From Bathynomus jamesi (Eukaryota; Arthropoda; Malacostraca; Isopoda; Cirolanidae): DNA of 64,000 nucleotides. The translations under genes and the position numbers were made by a program. Position 1 is the first letter of the stretch, and the number at the start of each line of letters is the position of its first letter. The notes under the pieces were generated by a model. The model made no database searches and had not been told where the DNA came from. It saw only the letters and a program-made list of their open reading frames with translations. Positions 32,349 through 43,822 of this stretch are shown here, in pieces. Location: contig JAJOZX010000487.1 of assembly GCA_023014485.1 (NCBI GenBank), positions 802,001 to 866,000 on the forward strand. The letters run 5' to 3'.

Positions 32349-33315
32349 ATGGACCTGTACGTCTCCCCAGACTTGTATGAAGAGAGTGATACTGCAGCAT
32401 TAACCGCAATTAGCTTTTTTAATGCGGTTGACCGTGATGAATTATTTACAACGCAAACCGTAGAAGACATGTGCAGTGACGCTCCTTACAATCCGACGCA
32501 AGGGACTACCATAGAAATGTAAGTGTCTATAATTAGAATTTATATATGGATGGGGTGTAGTATCTCGTCAAATAGATAATCGCGAAAAATGTCAATCAAT
32601 GTTATTTTGTTACCCCATTATGCTAAAATCGAAATTTTATGGCATTCATTCCTCGAACCAAAGATATCTTCACATAATGGGGATCTGTCTGTATACTCTG
32701 TATATGTTTTAAAAGCATTATTCCTTTAAGGTCCGATGAAGATTTGACACGTGTTATACAATCTTTTGAAGAATCTCGGAATACGGGGGATATACTGAAC
32801 AGTCAACAATGTCACACATTCTCCACCATGGACTTGTACGTCTCCCCGGAATTGTATGAAGAACGTGATACTGCAGCATTAACCGCAATTAGTCTTTTCA
32901 ATGCGATTGACCGTGGCGAATTATTTTCAACGCAAACCGTAGAAGATATTTGCAGTGACGCTCCTTACAACCCGACGCAAGGGACTACCATAGAAATGTA
33001 AGTGTCTATAATTAGAATTTTATATATATATGGAGAGTTGTAGTATCTCGTCAAATAGATACTCGCCAAAAATGTCAATCAGTGTTATTTGGTTATCCCC
33101 ATTATGCTAAAATCGAAATTTTTATGGCGTTCACTCCTCGAACCAAAGATATCTTCACATAATGGGGATCTGTCTGTATACTCTGTATATGTTTTAAAAG
33201 CATTATTCCTTTAAGGTCCGATGAGGATTTGACACGTGTTATACAATCTTTTGAAGAATCTCGGAATAGGGAGGATATACTGATCAGTCAACAATGTCAA
33301 ACCGAAATAATGTAA
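32349..33315 (+). CDS. Early spliced small acidic protein with in-frame internal duplication, element B
   Basis: Proposed exons: 32349-32518, 32731-32997, 33216-33315. Each exon edge reads GAAAT then GTAAGT, and the acceptors are TTTAAG with exon starting GTCCGATGA. The repeating unit is 479 bp of DNA and contributes exactly 267 coding bases (89 codons), so the frame runs from unit 1 straight into unit 2. Each unit reads LYVSP, LYEE, TQTVED, CSDAPYNPTQGT, then SDEDLTRVIQSFEESRN. The product would be about 178 residues and acidic. Unspliced, each unit would stop right after the donor. A further GTAAGT overlaps the final stop (33312-33317), so another exon is possible. Function unknown; position beside a terminus suggests an early or regulatory role. 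Confidence 0.6.
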
Positions 33316-33477
33316 GTGTTTTTCGATCTTTTTGGGATAAGAAGACACAATATATTTTCATAAATTTATTAAATGAAAGAAATCAGTACAATAAACAGCT
33401 ACAGAATATATCGTTACAAATATACGAACAAAAACATTATAATATACAACGAGTACGTACAATTGGAAAACGGTTTT

Positions 33478-33918
33478 TTATCTGTCTGCATACCATTCAT
33501 CGTTTCGGCGAGTGTGACACGGGTCAAATAAATTTAAAAAATTTATAAATTCTTTATCATTTGACATATGCATGAGAAACGAGACGCAGTACATTCCGCA
33601 AACATTAGTAAAATATCCTTGCATGCGAAATGGGGTCCACACAACTTCGGAAATATGTAACTGAGCGAGAAATTTTACAATAATAGGATCACTCCAGGGT
33701 TGAGTACCGAGTGAATCAAAATAGTACAGGCGCTGTCTATTTTTAAAATAGACAGCGATCCAGTGAATCCCTTCATTACCGATGATGTCTGTGTTCACAA
33801 TAAGACTACCGCATTCTCGCGTACTTGGCAAACTCAATGTTTCATTCTTCGTAAACACGCCGATAAATTTGGAACGTGTGACTCGCTCCATTACTTTCTG
33901 AAGTGTATTAGCATCCAT
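33478..33918 (-). CDS. Adenain-type cysteine protease (PRO), element B
   Basis: 146 residues, uninterrupted. Catalytic order His-Asp-Cys as in adenovirus protease: GNEGIHW at residues 68-74, YYFDSLG near 87-93, MQGYFTNVCGMYC near 119-131 with the Gln and Cys. The family processes virion proteins. The start is one base beyond the capsid stop (TAAAATG). Compared with A this copy is longer at the C-terminus. It is the best-preserved core gene of the element. Confidence 0.9.
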   Translation of the reverse strand: MDANTLQKVMERVTRSKFIGVFTKNETLSLPSTRECGSLIVNTDIIGNEGIHWIAVYFKNRQRLYYFDSLGTQPWSDPIIVKFLAQLHISEVVWTPFRMQGYFTNVCGMYCVSFLMHMSNDKEFINFLNLFDPCHTRRNDEWYADR

Positions 33919-33919
33919 T

Positions 33920-35219
33920 TTAAAAGTCAGTGATAACGCTTCTAAATCTATCTACTTCTATTAGGGCTTGCGATTCGAGATATACTAGTACACTAATAGG
34001 AGCGTCTATAGGCTTGGCGAATTCCAGCCGCACTGAGATGTTTCCGCTCTGCTGTGGTGTTAAATGGGTATTTACGCTAGCAGATAAGTCAGGTGTAATG
34101 TCAAATGGGTAAAGGTTAAATTGATCAATGAATTCTTCCTGCGTTACCCATTACCAAGCTCATCACAATCACCTGCAATATGGGTCAGATTACTATAGGC
34201 TCTGGCACAAAGCGGTAACACAGCGTCTGATGAATAGTCCGTACCCATTGTTCCACCCAAAGCAGTGCCATTAACGTATAGAGTTATATTTTTAAGTCCG
34301 AAATTCTCGAATTTAAAGGCACTCTTTTATATTTTCCATTCACCGAAGCGTGGTCCTGCATGCCGATTAATATCCTTTTAGGAAGATTTCCCAGGGCAAT
34401 GTTTTCTATCTGCTTCGATGCCAACCCTGCAGGAACCGTATATAGTTTGATCTGCACTCTGTTAATAGGATATTTCACTGTAGCGTTTAGTAAATTTTTC
34501 TCAATTTCTAGTTGTTTTGGTGAACTTAATTTCACTCGCCGTACGCGGAGGTATGTGTCCATAATGTGAACCACAACGGACTTTGCACCCTCTTCTTGAT
34601 TCACATCCAGATTTAAGCAGATCTCAGGACTCGTGCGGGTGAGCTTTATTTTCATATCCACCCCGTTCACAAGCAACTTCTCCTGGAAAGTGAAGTCTGT
34701 GTGCAACCGTCCAAAACACTCGTATATTTTCTTTTTAGAATTTTTAAATTTGTCCTTTATACTATTTTCATCTTTAGTTTGATAATATCTCTCCGCACTT
34801 AAAAAGGTAGCCTTCGCTTCTTTGGAAAAGTTGAGGACATTTTCCAAATAGGCTCGTTGATGATAGTACACCGTGCCTGCCGATATGTTGGTCTGATTTA
34901 AATATACGTCACACTGGTTGAATATGGCGTGCAGAAAGTTTGTTTCAGGGTATACAGCATATTTGTCATCACAGACCGTTCCATCAGAATGGGCTATACG
35001 TAGCTTAGCGTACATGTGCACACAGCTTGGATCAAAAAAGTAAGGACCTGAGCTGGGTATCACGAATTCTATAGGTGCACTCGGGGAACTAATTGTGTTT
35101 AAAGGGTTAATTGTAATAAAGTCACTGTGCTCAATAGAAACTTGGGTTGGCGGGAGCTCAAAAAAGGACAGCTCCGATTTACAGCATTGTGAACTACATG
35201 GGTGGATGAAACGTGCCAT
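33920..35219 (-). pseudogene. Major capsid protein candidate (F54H12.2-like), element B
   Basis: The start at 35219 (MARFIHPCSSQCCKSELSFF) is chosen over an upstream in-frame ATG because the Cys-rich opening matches the family. The frame runs about 310 codons with IEFVIPSSGPYFFDPS, HMYAKLRI and FLHAIFNQCDVYLN. A one-base loss near 34325 breaks it; the C-terminal part continues in another frame to the stop at 33920-33922, giving about 430 residues in all. This family is found with Polinton core genes across animals and I take it as the hexon-like (double jelly-roll, PY) protein; that is inference from context. Confidence in the family is higher than in the exact role. Confidence 0.78.
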
Positions 35220-35322
35220 GGCGAAATAGTGACTCCTCTCTCGACAAGTGGTAAACAAACTATGATTCATGAGATCAATATCCTTAGCTTATATCAGTCA
35301 AAAAAGTGGTCAACCATAGGTT

Positions 35323-35679
35323 TCATTCGCTTACAGCATTTCTTTTTTGATAGCCTTTTACGTTTAATACCACGTGACCCCTTCTTCTTCCGGGAGCCCT
35401 CTTCTTCATCCCGCCACCACGCATTTTTCTCTTTGCATCTTTGATGATTTCGTTCCGTTTACGCTTTAAATGTTTTTTTAGAGCTTCTTTAGGTTTAGCC
35501 CCGGCCAATATGTCTTCTGCAGTGTTAAGGCCTGATTGTAGCGCTTTCCTTCCAAGGTATCTGGCACCCCTCTTCAGCAAAGGAACAGCCGTACGTAGTA
35601 TGGATGAAAAAATGGATCCAAGTCCACTACCGCGCTGGTATCGCATTCCTCGATAGACGGTGAAAGGCTTTCTATCCAT
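35323..35679 (-). CDS. Adenovirus pX/mu-like basic core protein, element B
   Basis: 118 residues, uninterrupted. A Gly-rich opening (YQRGSGLGSIFSS) leads to ILRTAVPLLKRGARYLGRKA and then a very basic tail (KKHLKRKRN, KRKMRGGGMKKRAPGRRRG). This layout is typical of the small core protein found in Polintons and resembles adenovirus L2 pX/mu precursors, which condense virion DNA. The GG pairs could be protease sites. Its start overlaps the penton-like stop as TAATG. The final residues differ from the family and may reflect a late frame change. Confidence 0.82.
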   Translation of the reverse strand: MDRKPFTVYRGMRYQRGSGLGSIFSSILRTAVPLLKRGARYLGRKALQSGLNTAEDILAGAKPKEALKKHLKRKRNEIIKDAKRKMRGGGMKKRAPGRRRGHVVLNVKGYQKRNAVSE

Positions 35680-36534
35680 TATAACTCAGTGCGTCGAAAG
35701 TGTAGCTTCACTGTTAAGCTCCCGTTACCGAATGGGAAGTTTTCGCCCTCAATCGTTCTTATATATATATTGTGATATTGGTTATTAAATTAGTTGCGAC
35801 ATTCACATAATGGGGTCTGTCATATGTAATACTCAAACTCCTTCCTCTATGGTTGGGGATGTGAGCAATGCGCAGCAGGCGTGCCTGGGTATCCCCAACA
35901 AACTGGTGCTCCACTATATTACTGTAAATATAGCACATGTCTGGGGACCTTTCAGCCAATTTCTCCATCTTCAATTGATACATTAATCTGGACAAGTTAT
36001 TACTGTGTCTCGTGAAATGTGTCTCTTTGGAAGGCTGCGCTATATCGGCCGTTGGTTAGAATTTTGAACTTTCTATGTTCTTTAAGACGTCTGTTAGTCT
36101 TTGATTTAGGATTAGTGTATGTGCAGGGTTGTTTACGATTTCATATACTAATCATTCGTAAGGTTTGAGTTTCTTAAACTTACGTTTAAGCCTCTCAAAC
36201 ATCCTCGGCCGAACCATATTGACCCGGCCCTAGTCTTACTTCTGTACTGTAATACCGTGCAATCTTAGTCCGAGCGATGCGCATAGTTTCACCATAGCTA
36301 CCCCAGCTTTTCCACACTCGTCAATGTCTCTAAGAATCGTAAAAACGGTTTCTTTATGTTCAATATTTAAAAGACGGTGTCCAGCTGAATTTCGCATATC
36401 CCCACCTCATACGAATCACGACCCAATTCAATGTGCCCATGGAGTTCTGTTACAAAGTTGGCTAGCGTGTTGTTAGGGTGTACAGACAGGGACGAGGAGG
36501 ACGGGAGTGTGACGTAGAAATGGTTAGGAGCCAT
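35679..36534 (-). pseudogene. Penton-like minor capsid protein (PX type), element B
   Basis: The start at 36534 gives MAPNHFYVTLPSSSSLSVH, as in A. A stop after about 55 codons and further frame breaks disrupt the middle. From 35995 the C-terminal part is open (DMCYIYSNIVEHQFVGDTQ) until the same TA-run stop seen in A (about 35759). The -1 frame then gives the family-like end to the stop at 35679-35681, overlapping the core start. Confidence 0.78.
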
Positions 36535-36542
36535 GTTGCATA

Positions 36543-37601
36543 CTATTTAAGCTTCATTATTGCATCAGCTTTTATATAGGTGTTGAAGCTTTCTGGGTAC
36601 CCTAGCCATTTCACCAGGTACATTTTTCTCCTTCCTGAACCTTTGCTTCCTAAAATTTTCTCAATTTTAAACATTTTTTTCTAAATTAAATGCAACTTTC
36701 TGCAATTCCTCGAGGTAAAAGCCTCCTGAGATTTCTTCCCCATTCAAATCTTCAATGTAATACATCATTATCTCACCTTTAGGTCTCACAGCCCTAACTT
36801 TAAAAATCTCGCGTGTCCATCCTTGCTGAAAACCCTTTGCGAATTTATTCCCCGAACGCGACAGCCTTACATAATCATTGATTTTGAAGCGCGCAGAGTG
36901 TGGTGGTGGTGGTGGTGATCCATCTCTTCTCGGGAGCGTACCTCTTTGTAAAACTTCGTTAGGTGTTGCCCCAATCGTGCGATGGTGTGAGCGGTTGTAG
37001 GATGATGCCAATGATTCCAGAATGTCTAGAAATCTGTTTGTGTTTTTATGTGTAAAATAACGGTGCATGCGTTCCTTTATGGTACGCTGAACTCTTTCAG
37101 CTAAAGAAGCCTTATGTATAGAATTGGTTGTGTAATAGCTGATATTAAACTCTGTCAACATATTCTGAAAAGCACGGCCTATAAACTCCTTCCCCATATC
37201 CGTACAAAAATAGCCAGGAACCCTGTTTTCTTTTAACATTAGCTTTTTGGTGGCTTTAGCAACTGTTTCAGGTGATTTATTTTTCAGAGGAACTAGCCAC
37301 AGATATCTAGAGAATACGTCTATTATGAATAGAATGTAGCGGTAACCATCGTTATACACAGAATATCTTTGCATGTCTGTTAAATCTGCTTGCCAAATAG
37401 AATCAATCGAGAAGCCGTTGTCTTGGCTGTTTTAAAACCTTTTTCTCACAGGCTTATGAAGCGTATAAGCGTCCTGCTCCCTCAAAAATCTTTCAACATC
37501 TTTTTTCCTACTCCGTAAACACTTCTGTACAGTCTATCTACGCCGCCGTAAGAGGATGGGGTAGAAATGTCATAATAGCGTTTAGTTAATACGTTAGCCA
37601 T
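36543..37601 (-). pseudogene. Retroviral-type integrase with chromodomain (INT), element B
   Basis: The start at 37601 overlaps the preceding gene. The N-terminal block RYYDIS, SSYGGVDRLYRSV runs to A AAA AAG at 37500-37506, after which the family sequence continues in the -1 frame (FLREQDAYTLHKPVRK). A private one-base insertion follows near 37440. The DDE core is open for 235 codons (36667-37374): YFCTDMGKEF, SLAERVQRTIKER, SSYNRSHHRT. It includes an SH3-like stretch (FKINDYVRLSRSGNKFAKG) that A lacks in frame. The chromodomain follows after a second break at a T-run near 36670. Confidence 0.88.
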
Positions 37602-38317
37602 TTGCGTATTTTAGAGGCACGTGGTAGGGTTGGTTTAACCTCTTCTTGCTCCTCTTCAAAGGTGTTACCGCCGGGGGTGACGGCGCCTTCAATTGTGTCA
37701 CAGGCGTTGCATGTTCCAAGTCTTTTAACCTGTTCAGATTTCCTGTCAACGTTTTAGGGACATTTATTTGTTGTAGTCTTGCTTTAATATGCTTCCATCC
37801 TGATGGTGATGGCCTATCCCACTTTCTCACCAGATCATGGACAATGTCTACGATATTCGATCCCTGTACCTTTGATCCTTCCACAATGATCTCCCCTGTA
37901 TCGGTCCATTGTATGGCGGGATCCTCATTCAATAGTTTATAAAGACTTAAGCCTTTACTCCTCAATGTAAGTGGGAGGGTATTTTTAATACATGTTCGAT
38001 ATGTTGTGTGGCTAATCTTTTTGGTTGGTCAGCTGTGTCGTCGGGTACAGGTCCTATGTCGCCATCGTCCCCCGTGCTGTGCCTAATAACCACAGGAATC
38101 TCTGTAGGGCTCTTATAATTTTCGTACTCGTGAAGAAATTTCTGCAGAGCTTCTTGGTATAAGATTCTTTTCTCATCAGGTGTTTTTTCACTGTTTAATA
38201 GGGCTAACAATTCGCTTTCCATTCTTTAAGTCTGCTTTTACGGGGATCTAGATACGTGTCTGGATTCCTTTGCAGTGAGGCGTACACCTCGTGGGGAATC
38301 ACTACCACTTTCTTCAT
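37594..38317 (-). pseudogene. Conserved Polinton protein of unknown function, element B
   Basis: The start at 38317 gives MKKVVVIPHEVYASLQRNPD, the family N-terminus. A one-base loss near 38225 and another near 37965 split it into three frames: start, middle (ALQKFLHEYENYK) and C-terminal domain (GSNIVDIVHDLVRKW, GWKHIKARLQQINVPK, GNLNRLKDLE). The proline-rich and basic tail follows. Its end overlaps the integrase start. Confidence 0.75.
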
Positions 38318-38330
38318 TATATTAATCTAG

Positions 38331-38636
38331 TCAGTAAAGGACCCAAAACTGAAAATAAGATGGGGAGAAATGACCCTCTGTTTGTACAATAATTCGTTTT
38401 TTCTTCGCTACAGTTTGGCTTTTACGAGCGAGTGCACGTATTATGTTCTTGTAGCGGCGTAGGCGAGCCTTCTGATGGGTTTCATTGATACATTGCAATT
38501 TATAACGTTAAGACAGATTTCACAGATGCATTTTAAAAAGTCGGCATCGATATTTTTAATAAACATCTGCTGCATTGCCCGGGGCAGTCGATGATAGATT
38601 TTTATTAATTCACGGTTTCTTTAGTCTCTTTGTCAT
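38331..38636 (-). pseudogene. Small basic conserved Polinton protein (CICE motif), element B
   Basis: The start at 38636 overlaps the ATPase stop (ATGA). Two small frame breaks, one near the start and one before the C-terminus, disturb an otherwise clear copy with FLKCICEICLNVINCNV and RYKNIIRALARKSQTV. Function unknown. Confidence 0.68.
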
Positions 38637-39255
38637 TCTGGAATATACACCGTTTCAGGCTCGTTGGAAATATCTTCGTTCGCAGAAGCACTAAACGTGT
38701 TCGCGGATGAAGGTCGCAAAGCAAATATCCGTAACGCGTGCTTGTAGCTTCTTTATAAACTTCCAAAAACTCCTTACGCTGATTCGGGAAACATTTGATT
38801 GGCTAATACCCCAATTTGTGATACATCTCTACGTTGCGCGAATAAGACTAGATATTGCGTTTAACGACACATCGCGCATGTATCTATTTTTGAAAAATAG
38901 ATTCTGATTGATGAAGAACACGCTTATGTTAAGATTGTGGGAGAATACTGTAAATGTCTCGGCAAACGTTTTATCCATCTCCAACATGAGATCGTCAATT
39001 ACAACGATTGTATGTTCATTTCCCTTTAACGAATTAACGTCATATACGCCTTTGTGGAACAAAATAATCTTGGTACTCGTTGAACACTGATTGATACGTC
39101 GAATAGCACCATATAACTTTATGCACAAATTTCGAGAACATCTCCCCCATTTCTTTAATGATTTTAAGCATAAACACAGTTTTACCACATCCTGTAGGTC
39201 CAGTTATAATACATGTGGATGGGCTCGTGAATCTGAATTTTTCTACAGAGTCCAT
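38633..39255 (-). pseudogene. FtsK/HerA-type packaging ATPase (ATP), element B
   Basis: Walker A GPTGCGKT at residues 19-26, HKVIWCYSTYQSVF, then in a second frame VVIDDLMLEM (Walker B with acidic pair) and NLNISVFFINQNLF, the sensor-like block of this family. A third frame gives the C-terminus up to the stop shared with the next gene. Three frame segments in about 208 codons mean it is broken. The MITE present in A is absent here. Confidence 0.85.
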
Positions 39256-39340
39256 TTCTAACACGTCACACTCCTAAGTGAGTCATTTACAAAATATTAC
39301 AAATTTTGAGTGCTGATCCTTATATTTCTCCCACAGAACC
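39256..39340. promoter_or_regulatory. Divergent intergenic spacer of element B
   Basis: Short spacer between the leftward structural block and the rightward polymerase; it aligns with 11581-11686 in A. ACGTCACACTCCTAAGTG is shared. No TATA box is clear. Confidence 0.4.
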
Positions 39341-42300
39341 GTGAATGACGATGAGGTAGAGCAGCCCATCATTACGGATGACCTCGACGACAGTGTAGTT
39401 GTGATCTCCTCCCCTGAACCCTCACCAGCGATACCGGTAACACGTCAAAGCGGAGGTATGAGATACCCACGTCAGGTATAAAGCGACCGAAATACGCGTC
39501 TGTTGCAGCGGTAATAGATCCCAACCTCAAACCTCTTACACAACAACATCCCAGCAGCACCTAATATATCCCTTATTCATCCGCCGCCCCCGTTCTGTTA
39601 AGTCTACAATAATAGAGCCCCAACCATCAACCTCCTACGCAACAGGGCCCCCATCAGCAGCACCTTCCGCTAATATATCCACTAATTCATCCGCGGCCCC
39701 CCGTTCTGTGAGGATGGTATAACGCTGGAATTGGTGCGATCCGCAGCCCCCACCCCAGCCTTGACTAGAAATCAGTATAGAGTCAGGGTCGACCCTAGAG
39801 TCATGTATAGCAGTGGAATTGAGCGCGGATACGCCGGGTTGTAGAGCATATTATAGAGTTTGCTCTTCAGAATCGTGACGAGCGTGAAGTCAGGACGGTC
39901 TGTCCTTTGGATTCGGGTCAGATGACGGTGATGTAGACGATTATTGGGTGATAGTGCCATTTAGACGTTTGGCGGCTGAAGATGTAGAATATATATTAGG
40001 GCGTATAATGCAAGCCGCCCAAAGTAGTATAGCCTTCAATATGGACAAACTTCACGGTAAATATTGACCATGTATACCGTGTTGCGGGTCATAGTGCCAT
40101 ACGTATACTCTTAACTTCAATTCTCAAGCTATTTATAGACGGCATATAAACGTCGATCGTGGTGCGGCTTTATAGCAGTACTCTTAGCACGTATGTTTAC
40201 TGTACAAAATACACGAACACCAAAAATTTGGTTGCCTACAGTCGTGGAGCGTGCCCGTAAACTAGCTGTAGACTGTGAACTTGAATTTGACTGTAATATG
40301 GGTCCTGAAGAGCTGAGAAGGGTAGAACAGAAATGAATGTCCGCATAGTTGTGTTGGGTTGGATGATCGTCGTAGGACTGTGTATGTTTTTAAAGCTGTG
40401 TGAGAGATCGTACAAGGCCCTATTATTTTAGGATTGTCAGGGATAACGTATTCCCCATCCGTAATATAAGGTGGCTTACGCGAGTTATGACAAAAGTCGA
40501 AAATATGGGAGACATCATGATTTTTGTAAGGGGTGCCTCGAGTTTGCGGATGATATAGTGAGACATTGTAAAGAATGTCACATGGTATGTGAGCAGTGTA
40601 AAAGCACCAAATGTGAAAGCGTGTAGTTGAAGCTGAGAAGAGAGACTGTGATGTGTGTAGACGCACATTTTCAATAATAGCTGTTTGATTTCCATAAATC
40701 AATTGGCACGTGCAGGAAAATGAGAATCTGTGAATGTGGTATGTTTCACACAATGGATAATGGGGAAAATTTAAGCACAAGTGTGACGTAATTCACTGTC
40801 CTACATGCCAGGAGGAATATAAGGCGGATGAGTAAAGCATGTATGTTATATGAAAGATGCTAAGCCTAAAAATAACCCTTGTATAACTGTATACTACGAT
40901 ATAGAAACATATACGAACGCTGAAACCAAAGAGGTAATTCCACATTACTTGTGAGCCAGACTATCTGTGATGAGTGTATGGATATCGAATGTGACGAGTC
41001 CCCCAAATGTGGTAAACGGACAGACGTTTTTAAAACGAATGTCAGCGATAGTACTGTGAAACTATTTGTGTCCTATATTGTCAAGTTAGCCGACAAGTTC
41101 AAAAAAATGACTGTGTATATTCTCGCCCATAACGGGGCAAAGTTTGACACGCAGTTCCTTTATAAGGAGTTGCTTGAACACGAATCCTCTGAGATATTAC
41201 AGGTGATCATTGAAAAGAGGAAACAAATTAATACAGATGCAGATAAGAGGCAATGTACAATTTAAAGATACTTTATTATTCACACCTTGTAAATTAGCAA
41301 AGTACCAAGGTGATGGGAGTAGCAGCTGAAGTTTCAAAGGATACTTCCCATACACTTTCCTCACCAGCGAGACTTTAAACTACGTAGGCCCACCACCCCC
41401 CAAACATTATTTTGACTGTATGGATGAACGTGAAGACTTTTGATCGATACTACGACAGTTTTAATGAAAGTAACCTTATAATATAGCTGATGAATGTGAG
41501 CGTTATTGCGTGAATGATGTGCGCGTGCTTAGAGTGTTCCAGGCCTTTAGAAGGATGTACATAGCCCGTTTCAAATGCGATCCACTGCAAGTCGCAACCA
41601 CCATCGCATCATTATGTTTTACGGTGTTCAAGAATAACTTCATGCCGAAAGACACCTTAGCCATTATTCACCGAAACAATCCCGCAGTTACGGGCACAAG
41701 GCTATTTACTGGCTCATACACCTACAGCAACAGACAGGTGTATACATAAAGCACGCCCGCAACACGGGTGAAGTACCCATTAAGATTAATGGACGTGTTT
41801 TTGGGTTGATGGGTTAAGTGAAAACCGTGTCACTGGTGTGAAGACTGTGTACTCCTTTAACGGTTGCTGGTGGCATGGATGCCCCCGTCCTGAGTGCGGA
41901 GTCACCGGAGATATCCACGGTAGGTCTCCTGCCGACTGTCTTGCATCGACCCGCACCCGCGATCAACTTATAGGATCACAGTTCACTCACAAAGTCTTGT
42001 GGGAGCATGAATATGATGCACGGATGGAGACAGACGAGGTGTACCGTGAGGAAATAAAAGCGATCAAGCGTTCAATGGTGCTGGATCCTCTCAAATGTGG
42101 TGATAGCTTGTTTGGAGGACGTACAAATCCTTTCAGACTATACTTCCCACCTACGGAGGGCGTGAAGCTCCATTACTACGATTTCTGTTCTTTATACCCA
42201 TACGTGATGAAGAGCCATCCGTACCCGTGGGCGCTCCTGAGAAAACTGGTGGGACCTAGCCTACACTCCATCAATGAATTTTCAAAAAATTTGAATGATC

Positions 42301-43458
42301 GTTACTTTGGGATCTGTTTCGTAGACGTACTCCCCCCACGCAATTTATGGATGCCGATCTTACCTGTCGTTATCGACGACAAGCTCATGTTTCCCCTGTG
42401 CGTGAAGTGTGCGGAAGAGGATAACGGCGAATGTAACCATATACCCACCAGCCTAAGATCAGAGGCGTATATACAAGTCCTGAGTTGGCCCTAGCCGTGC
42501 GCCATGGTTATAGAATACTGAAGATACATGAGGTGTGGAGGTTTCAGAAGCTACCCAACCTTTTCACACCATATATAAACACCTTTTTGAAGGATAAGGT
42601 TGAGGCATCAGGGTATCGGCGAGGAGTTGATACCGAAGATGAAAAGTCTGCCTATATTCAACGTTTACCGCGACCGCGAAGGTATACAACTTGATCGTGT
42701 CCAAATTGTAAAGAATCCTGGCAAGCGCTTTAGTGCAAAGTTGTGTCTAAACAGTCTATGGGAAAATTTGCGCAGAATACCGGCAGAGGGAGCATTCATT
42801 TGGCACAAAGTTATAGCGATGTCTGGGATTATGCCAATGCCCCCGATAAAGAGGTCATGGAGATCGTAAATGTAGGTAATACTTACGTAATAAAGTACAA
42901 CAACACTGAATTTGCCACAGATACCTCAAGGGTTACAAACATACCTGTGGCCAGCTTCACAACAGCCTACGCCCGTATAAAACTTTGGGGTCTATTGCAT
43001 TCTCTTGGGCGGAGAGTATTGTATGCCGATACAGATAGCGTGATATTCACAGAGAGGGAGGGTGAATACATGCCCACTATTGGGGAGTTCCTCGGCGAGC
43101 TCACTGATGAGATCAAGGATGAGTATGGGACAACGCATACGCCGACTCTTTTGCCTCAACAGGACCTAAGACTTATTGGGTACGGGTCAGGGTGGGGGAG
43201 GAAATGAAATATATCGTGAAGGCAAAGGGTATTACGCTCAACCATGCGAATCGGGGGGTTGATAACTTTGAGTCGTTGAAGGATCTAGTATGTTTGGATG
43301 AACAACCTCCCCAACTAATTGTAGGCACCCACAATTTTCGGGCGCAGAAGCTGGGGGACATGAAGGAACTTAGGGATACGATGGTGTGCCGTAACACCTA
43401 TAGGAAACGTTACCAGTTACCTGGTACCTTTGATACCGTACCCTTTGGATACCAATGA
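39341..43458 (+). pseudogene. Protein-primed family B DNA polymerase (POLB), element B
   Basis: About 1370 codons broken by many frameshifts. The start aligns with the ATG in A but is GTG here. An N-terminal part with Cys/His pairs (CKECHMVCEQC at about 40575) precedes the exonuclease: YYDIETYTN (Exo I, about 40890) and ILAHNGAKFDTQF (Exo II, about 41120). Then GCWWHGCP at about 41860, LHYYDFCSLYPYVMK (motif A, about 42170), KLCLNSLWGKF (motif B, split between frames, about 42737) and VLYADTDSVIF (motif C, about 43020). These are the Polinton/adenovirus-type motifs of protein-primed replication. The longest open stretch is 218 codons (41838-42494). It cannot give a full enzyme. Confidence 0.9.
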
Positions 43459-43504
43459 TGCTTCTAACTCACACGTCTTGTACATAATCGTATCTATTTG
43501 TAAA

Positions 43505-43552
<48 letters not shown>

Positions 43553-43653
43553 CTTGACTATCTCGTTTATTAAATCGTATTTGTAAATATATATAACTTG
43601 AATATCTCGTTTTATTAAATAAATCATGTTTCAAATAGCGTTTCACTTTCTCC

Positions 43654-43694
<41 letters not shown>

Positions 43695-43822
43695 GTGAAA
43701 GTTCTAAGCTCCGCCCACTGTAAGACCGTGAGTCATGCTACTATCTGGGAGTCCCTGCGTGGTCAGTCGACCGCAGTAAGCCCGAGAGATCAGACGTGTA
43801 TTCAGATCAGACGTGTATTCAA
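43459..43822 (+). promoter_or_regulatory. Upstream region of unknown gene 1, element B
   Basis: (TA)n at 43508-43551 and (GT)n at about 43657-43693 precede AAGCTCCGCCCACTG (43706-43720). The order microsatellite, GC box, TGAGTCATGCTACTA, start codon is the same in A, where spacing differs slightly. The GC-box core is shared, inverted, with the early promoter. Confidence 0.5.

Noticed and set aside
40262..40780. 172-codon minus-strand frame
   Set aside because: It is a shadow of the frame-broken N-terminal part of the polymerase on the plus strand.
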